A stretch of DNA of 13,736 bases. Source: UBA4572 sp049965515 (GTDB lineage Bacteria > Nitrospirota > Leptospirillia > Leptospirillales > Leptospirillaceae). The DNA is taken from contig JBMFWG010000046.1 in assembly GCA_049965515.1 (NCBI GenBank), forward strand, positions 1 to 13,736, written 5' to 3'. The notes below the pieces were generated by a model. That model ran no database searches. It saw only the letters and a list, made by a program, of their open reading frames with translations, and was not told the DNA's origin. The translations under genes were made by a program, and so were the position numbers. Of this stretch, positions 1 to 7,347 are shown one piece after another; the stretch's first letter is position 1, and every line of letters starts with the position of its first letter.

Positions 1-117
1 GCATGCCCCTCTCCTGACGCACTGAAAACAGGAAAATCTGTAAAAACGGACTTTCTCACAAATCTGACGTGCACCCAGTCTTCGTCGTTGTCTGGACTTT
101 TGTCATCGGTCCTCCGA

Positions 118-244
118 TAATGGAATGGCTTGGTTGTGGTTGTGGGGGAAGGCGAATCTGATCGCCTTCCCCTTTTTGCATTTCGGGGAGTATACCCATG
201 AAGAAGCGGAGTTCCTACCCCAGAGCGCACGGACCATTCCATTA
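118..244. mobile_element. 127-bp inverted-repeat-bounded segment, MITE-like
   Basis: Bases 118-128 (TAATGGAATGG) are the exact reverse complement of 234-244 (CCATTCCATTA), an 11-bp perfect terminal inverted repeat. Both ends finish in TA, so it can also be read as a 9-bp repeat flanked by a TA target duplication, as IS630/Tc1-mariner elements and their MITEs make. No transposase is encoded. Inside are the hairpin at 145-172 and a 15-codon reading frame (198-245). The right end lies one base before the first readable codon of the broken integrase, so insertion or rearrangement here may mark the truncation. Removing the segment does not restore an open integrase frame. The repeat is seen directly; the mobile nature is inferred. 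Confidence 0.4.
145..177 (+). terminator. Intrinsic (rho-independent) terminator
   Basis: A perfect 11-bp stem (GGGGAAGGCGA at 145-155 with TCGCCTTCCCC at 162-172) closes a 6-nt loop and is followed by five T residues (173-177) on the plus strand. The minus strand has no T tract after the stem, so termination is rightward only. Any gene it serves lies left of the window or inside the small element that contains it. Confidence 0.75.
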
Positions 245-480
245 AGTGTTTATCCCCGCAATTAAAAAGGCCGGATTGGATGGGGTTGTCTGGCATACGC
301 TCCGGCATACCTTCTGCTCCCGTCTGGTTCAGGCTAAAATCCCCCTGACCACGGTCCAGAAGCTGGCAGGTCACAAGGATTACTCCACTACCTTGATCTA
401 TGCTCATCTGTCACCGGGACATCTTCATGATGCTGTCGGGATCTTGGACAAGGAGACGGAAAAGAGGGAATTTGAATCCG

Positions 481-502
481 AACCGGCACCAAACCGGCAC
501 CA
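481..502. repeat. Two-copy 11-bp tandem repeat
   Basis: AACCGGCACCA occurs twice head to tail (481-491 and 492-502), near the likely original 3' end of the integrase remnant. Its 11-bp unit would shift the reading frame if the copy number changed. It could be slippage in a decaying gene or a recombinase-binding repeat beside the attachment site; the sequence does not decide. Confidence 0.7.
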
Positions 503-549
503 AGGGAAAGTCAGAAGGAGGGGAAAGTCTGTTAAGTTGTTGTGGTATT

Positions 550-627
550 TGGTGCGCCCGGCAGGAGTTGAACCTGCGACCTTCAGATTCGTAGTCTGTT
601 GCTCTATCCGGGCTGAGCTACGGGCGC
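550..627 (-). tRNA. tRNA-Arg (anticodon ACG)
   Basis: The reverse complement folds into a full cloverleaf. The acceptor stem is GCGCCCG/CGGGCGC, the D-arm GCTC/GAGC with a 10-nt loop, and the anticodon loop CTACGAA with anticodon ACG (plus-strand bases 590-592). A 5-nt variable loop, T-stem GCAGG/CCTGC with loop TTCAACT, and discriminator A follow. CCA is encoded in the DNA (550-552). The body is 75 nt plus CCA. ACG, with A34 normally deaminated to inosine, reads CGU, CGC and CGA. One oddity is that the outermost anticodon-stem pair (27:43) is A-A. The 3' end faces the integrase remnant, the usual arrangement for a tRNA used as an attachment site. Confidence 0.93.
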
Positions 628-840
628 GACGGGAAAAAACAAGAATCAAGGGGACGGAAGAGCCGTGTGAAAAAGTGTCTTTCTGAAAAGTTGAACAGGG
701 GACGAACTCATCAACTAATTCGCGACAATATTACAGCACGGATTGCGGAAATGCAACCAAAACTCTTTGTTGGCCCGTCAATGAACTTTCCCTCGGCCAA
801 GCTGACGCTTGAGTGGGGGGAACATCCTTGTGTCATTCTA

Positions 841-3165
841 TCAGAAAAACTTCCGGAAAAAATGAGTGATGGGGTTTTCCTGCGAGGGTGGGAGGGTCTT
901 GGTGCAGCTTTCCTGAGGAACAGTCCCCTGGATAAAAGGAAGGTGGAGGGAGGGACCGCACGAAGAGTCGGCGAGAAGTCCTGTTTTCCTGTCAATATCG
1001 GCAAAGATGACATCTGACGGAAGCGGAAACGGGGGGGGCAATTCATTTTGCCAGGAGATGAGCGCACTCACGATGGGGAGCGCTAGTTGAGAACCAAAGC
1101 GCATTGTAGGAGTGTTATCATCAAATCCGACCCAACATAAGACCACTTCCGATGGGGAGATAGCGACAAACCAAGTGTCTCGCCCCCTGTTAGCGGTCCC
1201 GGTCTTTCCGGCCCATCGATCCCTTTGAGGATTATTCTGTAGAAAGTTCACCCCTGTGCCTTCGGAGAGCACACCCTGGAGGGCGCTCCACAAGAGATAG
1301 ACGGAGGAAGCGGGGAGGATACGCGGGGGGGAGGGGCGTGCCGGATCGCCTGGAGACGGCGAAACAAGAACAGGAGAGACCTCCAGGCCTCCATTGGCAA
1401 TCCTGCTGTAGGCAGTGGCCATCTGAAGAGGGGTCTGAGTAATGACCCCCAGAGGATAGGAGAGGGGAATACGGGAAGGACCGGGGGTGTTGAGGCCAAG
1501 CTTTTGTGCAATGTCGACAAGATTGTCCTTGGGCAGACTCTCTGTCATGTGGAGGGCAGGCAGGTTCATCGATCGGGCCAGTGCGCGATAAAGGATGATC
1601 GTCGCCCTCGGATCATACGCGTCGTTCTTGGGGACCCATTTCCGGTGATTGAGAATCCGGTGCATGGGGGCATTGGAGAGCGGGCTGGCCAGGGTAAAGG
1701 GAGGCGGAAGGTTCTCTTCCGGAGAGAGTGCGGTTAGATAAGGGACGATCTTGAAAAGTGAGGCGGGCTGACGCTTCGATCGTGTCGCTCTATTCAAGGG
1801 AGAGGTGGCAAAGTTCCTTCCGCCGGTCATGGCCCGGATCTCCCCTGTTCGGGGGTCCATGACAATAAGAACCCCCTGAAGATCATGGGGGTGTAAACTC
1901 CGGACCTTGGGGGGCAGAATCCGGTCATACCGCGAGAGAAAAAGGGAGAGAAGAGTGTCCGCCTCTTCCTGCAGAAGGGGGTCCATGGTTGTCTTCACCG
2001 AGCCCGGAAGTGTGGGCAGGGGAGTCGATGCCAGCCTCTTGGCCACCTCTGAGAGAAAGTAGGCCCCCAGAGGATGAAAGAGTCCTTTGGGTTCGATCAG
2101 TCCAAGAGGAGAGGCGGTCAAGCTCTTCCACTGCTTCTTGTGCAGGATCTTGTGGTCATGGAGAAACCTCAAAATCCGGTTTCTGAGGGCAAGAGTTCTG
2201 TGGGGGTGAAGAAAGGGGGAGTAGTAGGTTGGCGCCCGGACCAGGGCTGCCAGGGTGGCCGCCTCCTTCCAGCCGATCTGGTTGGCGTGGCGGCCGAAAT
2301 AGAGGAGGGAGGCCGCTTCCACTCCGACGATTCTCTCCGTCCCGTACCCACCGAGGTCGATATGATTGAGGTAGAGGGAAAAGATCTCCTCCGGAGAGAG
2401 AATGGCCGCCATCCGAAGAGAAAGGATCGCCTCCTCGAACTTTCTTGTCAGGGTCTTTCGTCGTTCAAGAAAAAGGATCTTGACAACCTGTTGGGTGATG
2501 GTACTTCCTCCTTCTTTGAACCGATGGGCCTTTATGTCATGGAAAAAGGCTCTCCCGATACTCCGAAGATCAATGGCCGGGGAGGTAAAGAACCGTTGGT
2601 CTTCAGAAAGGAGGAAGGTTTTTTTGATGGACGGAGAGATTTGGTCGAAGGGAACGGGGCGGTATTCCACCGTGTGACCTTCGCTGATTGATCCCAGGTA
2701 AAGGGGAGGGAGAGTGATCTGTTCAAGGTTGGTATCGGGAAGATCTTTGAAGCGGGAGCGGATGAATGCAATCTGTCCCTGGTCATTCCAGCCGATAAGG
2801 GTTTTTGCTCCGGGCCCGGTTAAAAGAGTGATTGTGCGCTCAGCCTTTTTGTAGGTCGGAGAGGAGGGAAGAGTGCCGCCCTCCCGGGAGAGCACGAGGT
2901 AGTGCCAGATTCTGAAAATCGGAATGACTTCTCCGGTACGGAGTGTGAGAGGACTTGAGAAAACAGGGACCGTGCGGGCGTTGCGAATTTCATCGATGCG
3001 TGCGAGGATCATCTTGTCGATCAGGGAGATCCCGATGGCGACCCCGATCAGGAGAACCAGAAGTACAGAGATGGAGGCAACCAGAATGGTCCTCCGCCTC
3101 CCCGGACGCCCTGGTCGTCGTCTTTTCTTTGGAGGGGGGGGAGAGGGGGCCTGGGGAGTTGTCAT
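841..3165 (-). CDS. Bifunctional class A penicillin-binding protein (peptidoglycan glycosyltransferase/transpeptidase)
   Basis: It polymerises lipid II into glycan strands and cross-links the stem peptides on the outer face of the inner membrane. The 774-aa protein has a Pro/Lys/Arg-rich cytoplasmic tail (1-25), one membrane anchor (about 26-48) and a spacer. A GT51 glycosyltransferase domain follows, with catalytic Glu in SEDQRFF (E188) and the EGGSTITQQ motif (218-226). The transpeptidase domain (about 425-705) carries all three penicillin-binding motifs: SLFK (S469 nucleophile, K472), SMN (532-534) and KTGT (654-657). The region between anchor and GT51 resembles the UB2H-containing stretch of PBP1B, so PBP1B-like is somewhat more likely than PBP1A-like. 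The start has AAGGAG upstream with an 11-13 nt spacer. It is divergent from the lipoprotein gene at 3237, only 71 bp away. The C-terminus carries two cysteines (C736, C754) in a short extension. Confidence 0.93.
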   Translation of the reverse strand: MTTPQAPSPPPPKKRRRPGRPGRRRTILVASISVLLVLLIGVAIGISLIDKMILARIDEIRNARTVPVFSSPLTLRTGEVIPIFRIWHYLVLSREGGTLPSSPTYKKAERTITLLTGPGAKTLIGWNDQGQIAFIRSRFKDLPDTNLEQITLPPLYLGSISEGHTVEYRPVPFDQISPSIKKTFLLSEDQRFFTSPAIDLRSIGRAFFHDIKAHRFKEGGSTITQQVVKILFLERRKTLTRKFEEAILSLRMAAILSPEEIFSLYLNHIDLGGYGTERIVGVEAASLLYFGRHANQIGWKEAATLAALVRAPTYYSPFLHPHRTLALRNRILRFLHDHKILHKKQWKSLTASPLGLIEPKGLFHPLGAYFLSEVAKRLASTPLPTLPGSVKTTMDPLLQEEADTLLSLFLSRYDRILPPKVRSLHPHDLQGVLIVMDPRTGEIRAMTGGRNFATSPLNRATRSKRQPASLFKIVPYLTALSPEENLPPPFTLASPLSNAPMHRILNHRKWVPKNDAYDPRATIILYRALARSMNLPALHMTESLPKDNLVDIAQKLGLNTPGPSRIPLSYPLGVITQTPLQMATAYSRIANGGLEVSPVLVSPSPGDPARPSPPRILPASSVYLLWSALQGVLSEGTGVNFLQNNPQRDRWAGKTGTANRGRDTWFVAISPSEVVLCWVGFDDNTPTMRFGSQLALPIVSALISWQNELPPPFPLPSDVIFADIDRKTGLLADSSCGPSLHLPFIQGTVPQESCTKTLPPSQENPITHFFRKFF

Positions 3166-3236
3166 GAGGTCCGACTCTCCTTGGCCCGGGCCACGGAGGG
3201 CAGGATGTGATGAACAAGGTTGGAAAAGGAGAAATC

Positions 3237-3614
3237 ATGAGCGTGAAAAGACGCAATCGGTTCCTTCCCTGGGCAAAGGTCCAGCATCGAGCCTGGCAGG
3301 GGATCATGGCACTGGTCTTGGGGGGGATGGTCATGACGGCATGTTCCCGGGAGGAAGGCCGCCCGATCCCTGAGCAGACGGTACTCTCTTTCGTGGTGGG
3401 GAAGACGACCGAGACGGAGGTTCTGAAGAGGCTCGGGGCCCCCGAGGAAAAGACCAAGCTTCTGGGCGAGGATGTCTGGGTTTACCGTCATGTCAAAAGC
3501 CATGGATTCATGAGCGTCCATACCTCATCAAAGACTCTCCGCCTGCGTTTTGATGACAGGGGGATTCTCCAGAATATTGACCGTACCAACAAAAAAGCCA
3601 ACGAATTCTTTTAG
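3237..3614 (+). CDS. Small BamE/SmpA-like outer-membrane lipoprotein
   Basis: A 125-aa protein with a basic n-region, a hydrophobic stretch and a lipobox MTAC (lipidated Cys36), so probably exported and anchored by lipoprotein signal peptidase processing. The mature part reads FVVGKTTETEVLKRLGAPEE, then WVYRH and a hydrophobic L.LRFDDRGIL strand. That is the pattern of the SmpA/OmlA (BamE) fold: the Gly-Lys-Thr-Thr helix start, 'LG.P' turn and late beta strand. In characterised bacteria BamE stabilises the Bam outer-membrane protein assembly machine, but many SmpA-fold lipoproteins have other roles, so the bam name is not assigned. The ATG at 3237 is preferred over the in-frame ATG/GTG codons at 3207-3210 because AAAGGAG lies 6-8 bases upstream. 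The gene faces the operon ending at 3659, with 44 bp between stops and no clear terminator there. Confidence 0.8.
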   Translation: MSVKRRNRFLPWAKVQHRAWQGIMALVLGGMVMTACSREEGRPIPEQTVLSFVVGKTTETEVLKRLGAPEEKTKLLGEDVWVYRHVKSHGFMSVHTSSKTLRLRFDDRGILQNIDRTNKKANEFF

Positions 3615-3658
3615 TCTGCTCGACTCCCTTCCTCGCTGCTCCGGAGTTTGATTTCTCT

Positions 3659-4219
3659 CTAACGGGATGCCGTCTTTCTCAAGGGAGGAAAAGGGCCCTG
3701 CCATTCGACTCTCACATGCGGTCCGTTGCCACAAAAGATCACCGGAAACTTTTTTACCACAGGACCGTATCCGTTGAGGTGAATGCGAGGGTGATGTCCC
3801 GATGGAAGCTCTCGGGCCTTGAGCGTAAAACACCCGGTGCTGGTTTCAAAGGAAAACCCGACCACATGGTTGTGGCTGGTTGGTGCCACCAGAAAGCGGA
3901 TCGTATCGCGGGAGAGACGCTCGATGACCATCTCCCGCCTGGGATCGGAGGCCCGGGTAATGTGGACCCATCCTCCGGGATCCCGGATCGTTCCGGAGTA
4001 AGATGTCCCGGTTTCCACCATGACGGTGTGCAAAGAAAAGACCCCCGGAATGTGGGTCAGATAAATCCCTTTGGCATCCTCAGTCAGAACACGGCTCAAT
4101 CCGGCCTTGTCGCTTGCCTCTCCCTGTGTCGGTCCCGAAAGGAGGCAAAAGATTAGTGGAACGAAGGGAAGAAGTCTCCTCATTGAGGGAAGGAGGATAG
4201 CCGTTCGCAGATTCAGCAT
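3659..4219 (-). CDS. Hypothetical secreted protein, last gene of the PspA operon
   Basis: No family is recognised. From the chosen start it has 186 residues: a positively charged n-region, a hydrophobic core (about 17-30) ending PTQGEA, then a soluble domain of about 150 residues. That domain looks beta-rich, with alternating hydrophobic residues in GIYLTHIPGVFSLHTVMVE, and has two cysteines (C130, C163) that could form a disulfide in the periplasm. Start choice: ATG at 4219 has GGAG 7 nt upstream. The in-frame ATG at 4243 overlaps the upstream stop as ATGA, which suggests translational coupling but gives a 43-residue leader with no Shine-Dalgarno sequence. ATG at 4183 would give the shortest clean signal peptide but also lacks one. 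Its position directly after the glycosyltransferase suggests an envelope role; that is inference. Confidence 0.72.
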   Translation of the reverse strand: MLNLRTAILLPSMRRLLPFVPLIFCLLSGPTQGEASDKAGLSRVLTEDAKGIYLTHIPGVFSLHTVMVETGTSYSGTIRDPGGWVHITRASDPRREMVIERLSRDTIRFLVAPTSHNHVVGFSFETSTGCFTLKARELPSGHHPRIHLNGYGPVVKKFPVIFCGNGPHVRVEWQGPFPPLRKTASR

Positions 4220-4239
4220 GCATCGACTCCGGAGTGAGG

Positions 4240-5334
4240 TCATGGGTGTGACGGGGTGAGAGGGGGCGACGCGGGATAAAGTGAGAGCAGAAGCTCTGCT
4301 GCCCGGTCGGCCCCACCCATAGAGTCTTCCTCCTCCTTCCCGGGGCGGGCCACGGGAGAGCGGGAGAGAAGGTCGTCGAGTTCCTGGCGGATTTCCTTGG
4401 GAGATGACGCCCTCCGGGCCCATCCTTCCCGAACCGCTCCCTGGATTCTTCCTTCCTGATCATCGACCTCCCGATGAAATGGGAGGAGAAGGGCCGGAAT
4501 GCCGGCACGTCGAAGTTCAGTGACGGTATTGTACCCTCCGGCACCTACGGCCACGTCGAAGGCCGGAAGCCAGGGGGCGAGCGGCCAGACCGGAAACCAT
4601 TCCCGGGCGGTAACTCCCGGGGGAAGGTGACGGATAAGTGGTCCGGTGGCGGCAAAGACCGTCACCCCCCGTTCTCGGAGTTCCCGGGCAACATCGCCGA
4701 AGATTGTTTCTGCCTGAGGATCTCCGCCTCCCCCGAAGGAGATGATGGCTGCCTTCTCTTCAGGTCTGAGTCCCAGTCGCTCTCTCAGCGAATCACGGGA
4801 AGGGGATAAGGGCGTTTTATCGGTGATCGGCCCGACAAAGTGGACACGAGGATCCCGGTCCAGCGGAGAAGGAAGTCGGACCGTCTCCTGGGAATGGGCT
4901 ACCAGGATCAGGCTGTAGGGGGAGAAAAGGGACGGAATCCGTTCGGCCGGGAAGGAGTGCTTGCGAACGTCCCGGTAGATGAATGCCTTGCGGATCGGCC
5001 ACCGCATGATCGGCGCCAGCTCTCCTTCGGGGCCTTCGGGAAAGGTGTCGGCCACGAGAATATGGGGGTCGAAGGAGGAGACGGTTTGCCAGAGAAGGGG
5101 ATGGGCCATTTGAAGATAGGATTTGGGGGTCAGGCCAGACTTTCGGGCCCGTGAGGATCCCGGAATGCGAATGGTGAAGGGGGCGTCCTCCCCCGGGAAC
5201 GGTCCGGCCTCGCAACGCGTCAGAAAAAGCCGCTCGTGGCGGGGATCCCTCTGGGCGATGGCCCGGCTCAGGGCCAGGAGACGGGTCACATGGCCGAGCC
5301 CCAATCCGTTTGTGGCATAAAAAAGGATCCGCAT
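4240..5334 (-). CDS. MurG-like glycosyltransferase (GT-B fold, GT28-type C-terminal domain)
   Basis: A 364-aa protein of probable GT-B fold, the class that moves a sugar from a nucleotide donor to a lipid or glycan acceptor at the membrane. The N-terminal domain opens with a beta strand and glycine loop (MRILFYATNGLGLGH, about 1-15), as in MurG and monogalactosyldiacylglycerol synthases. The C-terminal donor domain shows ISFGGGGD (198-205), then VGAGGYNTVTELRRAGIP (263-280) and LLPFHREVDDQ (283-293), matching the GT28 pattern of Gly-rich loop, N-T-x-E and a late DQ. It is not MurG itself: the N-terminal acceptor part differs and the rest of a mur cluster is absent. Its ATG overlaps the upstream stop by one base (TGATG), so the two are probably coupled. 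Substrate is unknown; a lipid-linked or cell-surface glycan is inferred. Confidence 0.82.
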   Translation of the reverse strand: MRILFYATNGLGLGHVTRLLALSRAIAQRDPRHERLFLTRCEAGPFPGEDAPFTIRIPGSSRARKSGLTPKSYLQMAHPLLWQTVSSFDPHILVADTFPEGPEGELAPIMRWPIRKAFIYRDVRKHSFPAERIPSLFSPYSLILVAHSQETVRLPSPLDRDPRVHFVGPITDKTPLSPSRDSLRERLGLRPEEKAAIISFGGGGDPQAETIFGDVARELRERGVTVFAATGPLIRHLPPGVTAREWFPVWPLAPWLPAFDVAVGAGGYNTVTELRRAGIPALLLPFHREVDDQEGRIQGAVREGWARRASSPKEIRQELDDLLSRSPVARPGKEEEDSMGGADRAAELLLSLYPASPPLTPSHP

Positions 5335-6596
5335 CAGGAGCGGTCTCCCCCTCCGTGCTCTCCCCCCTCCCGATCATCCCTTCCAAACCCTCCTCCTCCT
5401 CCCCAGTCTCCTTGGGCATGGGATTCGGGCATCGTAACGGGAGGAGCATCGGAGTGGCCCTCGTGGGTCATCCAGTCGAGGAGCATAAGGTCTCCAAACG
5501 AGAGACCTCCCCCCATGTAGGGCATCCCTCCGGAATAGAAGGAGGCCGGAGGCTGGTATTGACCCGTTTGCTGGTAATGTTGGTCCATCTCGGCCAGGCA
5601 GGTGGGACAAGCTCGGGCATAGGCGACCTTCCCCTGGCGCTCCAGCGGTATCGTTCGTCCTTCCCGGGCATCGCGGCCACAAAAGACGCATCGGTCTCCT
5701 CCGATCGGGGAGGGTTCAGGAGGCGAGGGGGGGGCTCCTCCCTCCGGGAGGGGAGAGGTGGGAGGACTGGGAGCGGAAGGCGGTGGGCCCTCCTGAAGAA
5801 CATTCCGGATGGAGAGGATCGCCTGGTCCACCGGCTCAAGGGCGGCTTCAAACCGGCTTCGGCGCTCGCTCCAGTTTGTTGTGGGGGTCTCTGGCTCTCG
5901 CAGGATGGAGAGCACATTTTTGTAGGCCGGCTCGAGAGAGTGAAAGGCCGCATCAACCGCAGGCTTTCGGTCTGGGTGATCAAGGAGATAATAGTTTTTG
6001 TCTTCCTCAAGCTTGTCCACAGCCTTCATAAGCCGTGCCGCCGTCTCTTCCATCTCCTGCTTGTCTCGGGAAGACGCGACCCGCTGAGCTTTTTCTTTCT
6101 TGTTAAGCGCCCATAAGATCAGTCCGGCCCCCACGACCAACAGGGCAAGGAGCATGGGAAGATGGGATGATCCTTGGGATCCGGAGGGAGAGAAGAGAGT
6201 CGGGTGGGGAGGGGGCAAGGGGCTTTGCCCTTCCTCGACCGCCTTCATAAGCCGGGCGTGCAATGATCTCACATGGTTTGGATTTCGGGCAAAGGTGAGC
6301 GAGGGGTTGGTGTGAATCGCCCCTTCAAGATCCATCAGGGCAGAGTGCTCAAGGCCCTGATGGTGTTCGGCCAGGGCCATAAAATATTGAAATTTCCCGG
6401 ATCCCGATGGCTGATGTTCATGGAGATGTCTGAAAATCCGAAGAGATTTCTCATATTGCCCCTGATGGTAGAGTAAAAGTCCTTCGGAAAAGGTTTCGGC
6501 TGCATGCCCTAGAGGAGGGACGACGAAGCCAGGGATGAGGGCTCCGGCCAGAAAAAGGCCCAGAAGAAATTCCCGGAGGTGATGGCGTGATGTCAT
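5334..6596 (-). CDS. TPR-like / single transmembrane / zinc-ribbon protein, PspA partner
   Basis: No named family is recognised for the whole 420-aa protein. In order: a signal-like hydrophobic N-terminus (about 10-28) with a possible cleavage site at HAA (31-33), and a tetratricopeptide-like helical pair (about 35-100, with FSEGLLLYHQGQYEKSLRIF). A Pro/Ser linker, one membrane segment (about 146-164), and a basic stop-transfer (KKEKAQR) follow. Then come a charged helical region (about 172-268), a Pro-rich linker (270-300), a four-cysteine knuckle (CVFC at 303-306, CPTC at 330-333) and a Gly-rich tail. Charge distribution predicts the TPR part outside and the zinc ribbon in the cytoplasm. 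It starts 7 bp after pspA stops, with only a weak Shine-Dalgarno, which suggests coupled translation. A role linking periplasmic signals to cytoplasmic PspA is inference. Confidence 0.75.
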   Translation of the reverse strand: MTSRHHLREFLLGLFLAGALIPGFVVPPLGHAAETFSEGLLLYHQGQYEKSLRIFRHLHEHQPSGSGKFQYFMALAEHHQGLEHSALMDLEGAIHTNPSLTFARNPNHVRSLHARLMKAVEEGQSPLPPPHPTLFSPSGSQGSSHLPMLLALLVVGAGLILWALNKKEKAQRVASSRDKQEMEETAARLMKAVDKLEEDKNYYLLDHPDRKPAVDAAFHSLEPAYKNVLSILREPETPTTNWSERRSRFEAALEPVDQAILSIRNVLQEGPPPSAPSPPTSPLPEGGAPPSPPEPSPIGGDRCVFCGRDAREGRTIPLERQGKVAYARACPTCLAEMDQHYQQTGQYQPPASFYSGGMPYMGGGLSFGDLMLLDWMTHEGHSDAPPVTMPESHAQGDWGGGGGFGRDDREGGEHGGGDRS

Positions 6597-6603
6597 GGGT
6601 ATC

Positions 6604-7275
6604 TCAGGACTTCTTTTGTTTTAGCTGGGCCAGCTCCGCTTCGATATCGGGCTTTTTTTCGTCAAGGGAGGCAAAGGCGCTCTCAAGATCGCTTCCCTTC
6701 TGTCTATCGGCATAGTCTTTCGTGGCATCGGCCTGAGCTTCCATACGCGAGATCTTGTCCGCCATTCGACCCATCTCCTGGCCAATGTGTTGGGGGTCGA
6801 TTTCGGCACGAACGGCGTTGATTTCTTCCTTGGCCTTGGCTCGCTCCTCCCGGAGGGCGAGATTGGACTGCTTGCGGGCAAAATCGTCCCGCATGGCGGT
6901 GAGGCTGTCGAGATCCCCGGAGAGTTCGTCGACGATCTTTTTTTGATCGTCCCGCTGCTTCGTGAGGTCGGAGAGTTCTCCCGAGAGGCGGCTCTTTTCG
7001 AGAAGGGCCTTTCGCGCGAGGTCATCGTTTCCGGCGGCCACGGCCTTTTCAGCCCGCTGCTGGTAGAGGTCGACCTGTTCTGAGATCTCTCCCATCTTCT
7101 GCTCAAGAAGCTTCACCTCGGCCATTGCTTTGACCAGTTCACCCCGGGCTTTCTGCAGCTTGTCGTCGAGGTTGCGGAGCTGCTGGGCGATCATGGCTTT
7201 CGGGTCTTCAAGGTTGTCGAGGGCCACATTTGCCTGTGACTGAAAAATGGTTTTCATTCTGTTAAGCAGTCCCAT
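6604..7275 (-). CDS. pspA: PspA/IM30 (Vipp1) family membrane-remodelling protein
   Basis: A 223-aa, almost wholly alpha-helical, charged coiled-coil protein with the PspA N-terminal signature. MGLLNRMKTIFQSQANVALD is the membrane-binding amphipathic helix, followed by LEDPKAMIAQQLRNL. Length matches the usual 220-230 residues. PspA and Vipp1 are bacterial relatives of ESCRT-III that bind stored-curvature-stressed inner membrane, form oligomeric rings and rods, and preserve the proton gradient. The start is well supported by AAGGAG seven bases before the ATG. No PspF, PspB or PspC gene is adjacent, and I found no clear sigma54 promoter upstream, so the enterobacterial Psp circuit is not shown here. 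It is second in an operon after the DUF4912 gene (72-bp gap) and just ahead of the membrane zinc-ribbon gene. Confidence 0.93.
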   Translation of the reverse strand: MGLLNRMKTIFQSQANVALDNLEDPKAMIAQQLRNLDDKLQKARGELVKAMAEVKLLEQKMGEISEQVDLYQQRAEKAVAAGNDDLARKALLEKSRLSGELSDLTKQRDDQKKIVDELSGDLDSLTAMRDDFARKQSNLALREERAKAKEEINAVRAEIDPQHIGQEMGRMADKISRMEAQADATKDYADRQKGSDLESAFASLDEKKPDIEAELAQLKQKKS

Positions 7276-7347
7276 ATGTAATCTCCTTGCATGCGTCGAT
7301 ATTGGGGGGGCTCCAAGCGCCGGAGGGTTCCAGGTTTGTCTGATTTG

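Larger units (their letters stand above)
246..686 (+). pseudogene. Tyrosine recombinase (phage-type integrase), C-terminal remnant
   Basis: This is the C-terminal part of a tyrosine site-specific recombinase, which cuts and rejoins DNA at attachment sites through a phosphotyrosine. The fragment holds the box II signature HTLRHTFCSR (about residues 17-26), the LAGHK.YSTT block (40-49), and YAHLSP (52-57), whose Tyr52 is the expected nucleophile. The N-terminal arm-binding and core domains and the first catalytic Arg are missing. The codon before 246 is an in-frame TAA, so the GTG there is a breakpoint rather than a real start. The original protein probably ended near 500-540. The open frame runs on through the antisense of the tRNA (550-627), where RPAGVEPATF is translated tRNA, a known artefact. 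Its position against the 3' end of a tRNA is typical of integrated islands or prophages, so this looks like the stub of a lost or decayed element. A two-copy tandem repeat lies at 481-502. Confidence 0.8.

Noticed and set aside
198..245. 15-codon frame (MKKRSSYPRAHGPFH) just before the integrase fragment
   Set aside because: It has a GGGGAG upstream and is in frame with the integrase, but it is very short and lies inside the inverted-repeat segment; chance is more likely.
685..716. Weak hairpin AGTTGA/TCAACT as a terminator for the penicillin-binding protein gene
   Set aside because: Only a 6-bp AT-rich stem with a 16-nt loop and four T residues, 125 bp past the stop; too weak to call.
667..1017. 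116-codon plus-strand frame between the tRNA and the penicillin-binding protein gene
   Set aside because: More than half lies antisense to the penicillin-binding protein's C-terminus, there is no Shine-Dalgarno and no family resemblance.
2074..2691. 205-codon open frame antisense to the penicillin-binding protein gene
   Set aside because: The opposite strand encodes an unmistakable GT51 domain here; the antisense frame has no recognisable motifs and is a codon-bias shadow.
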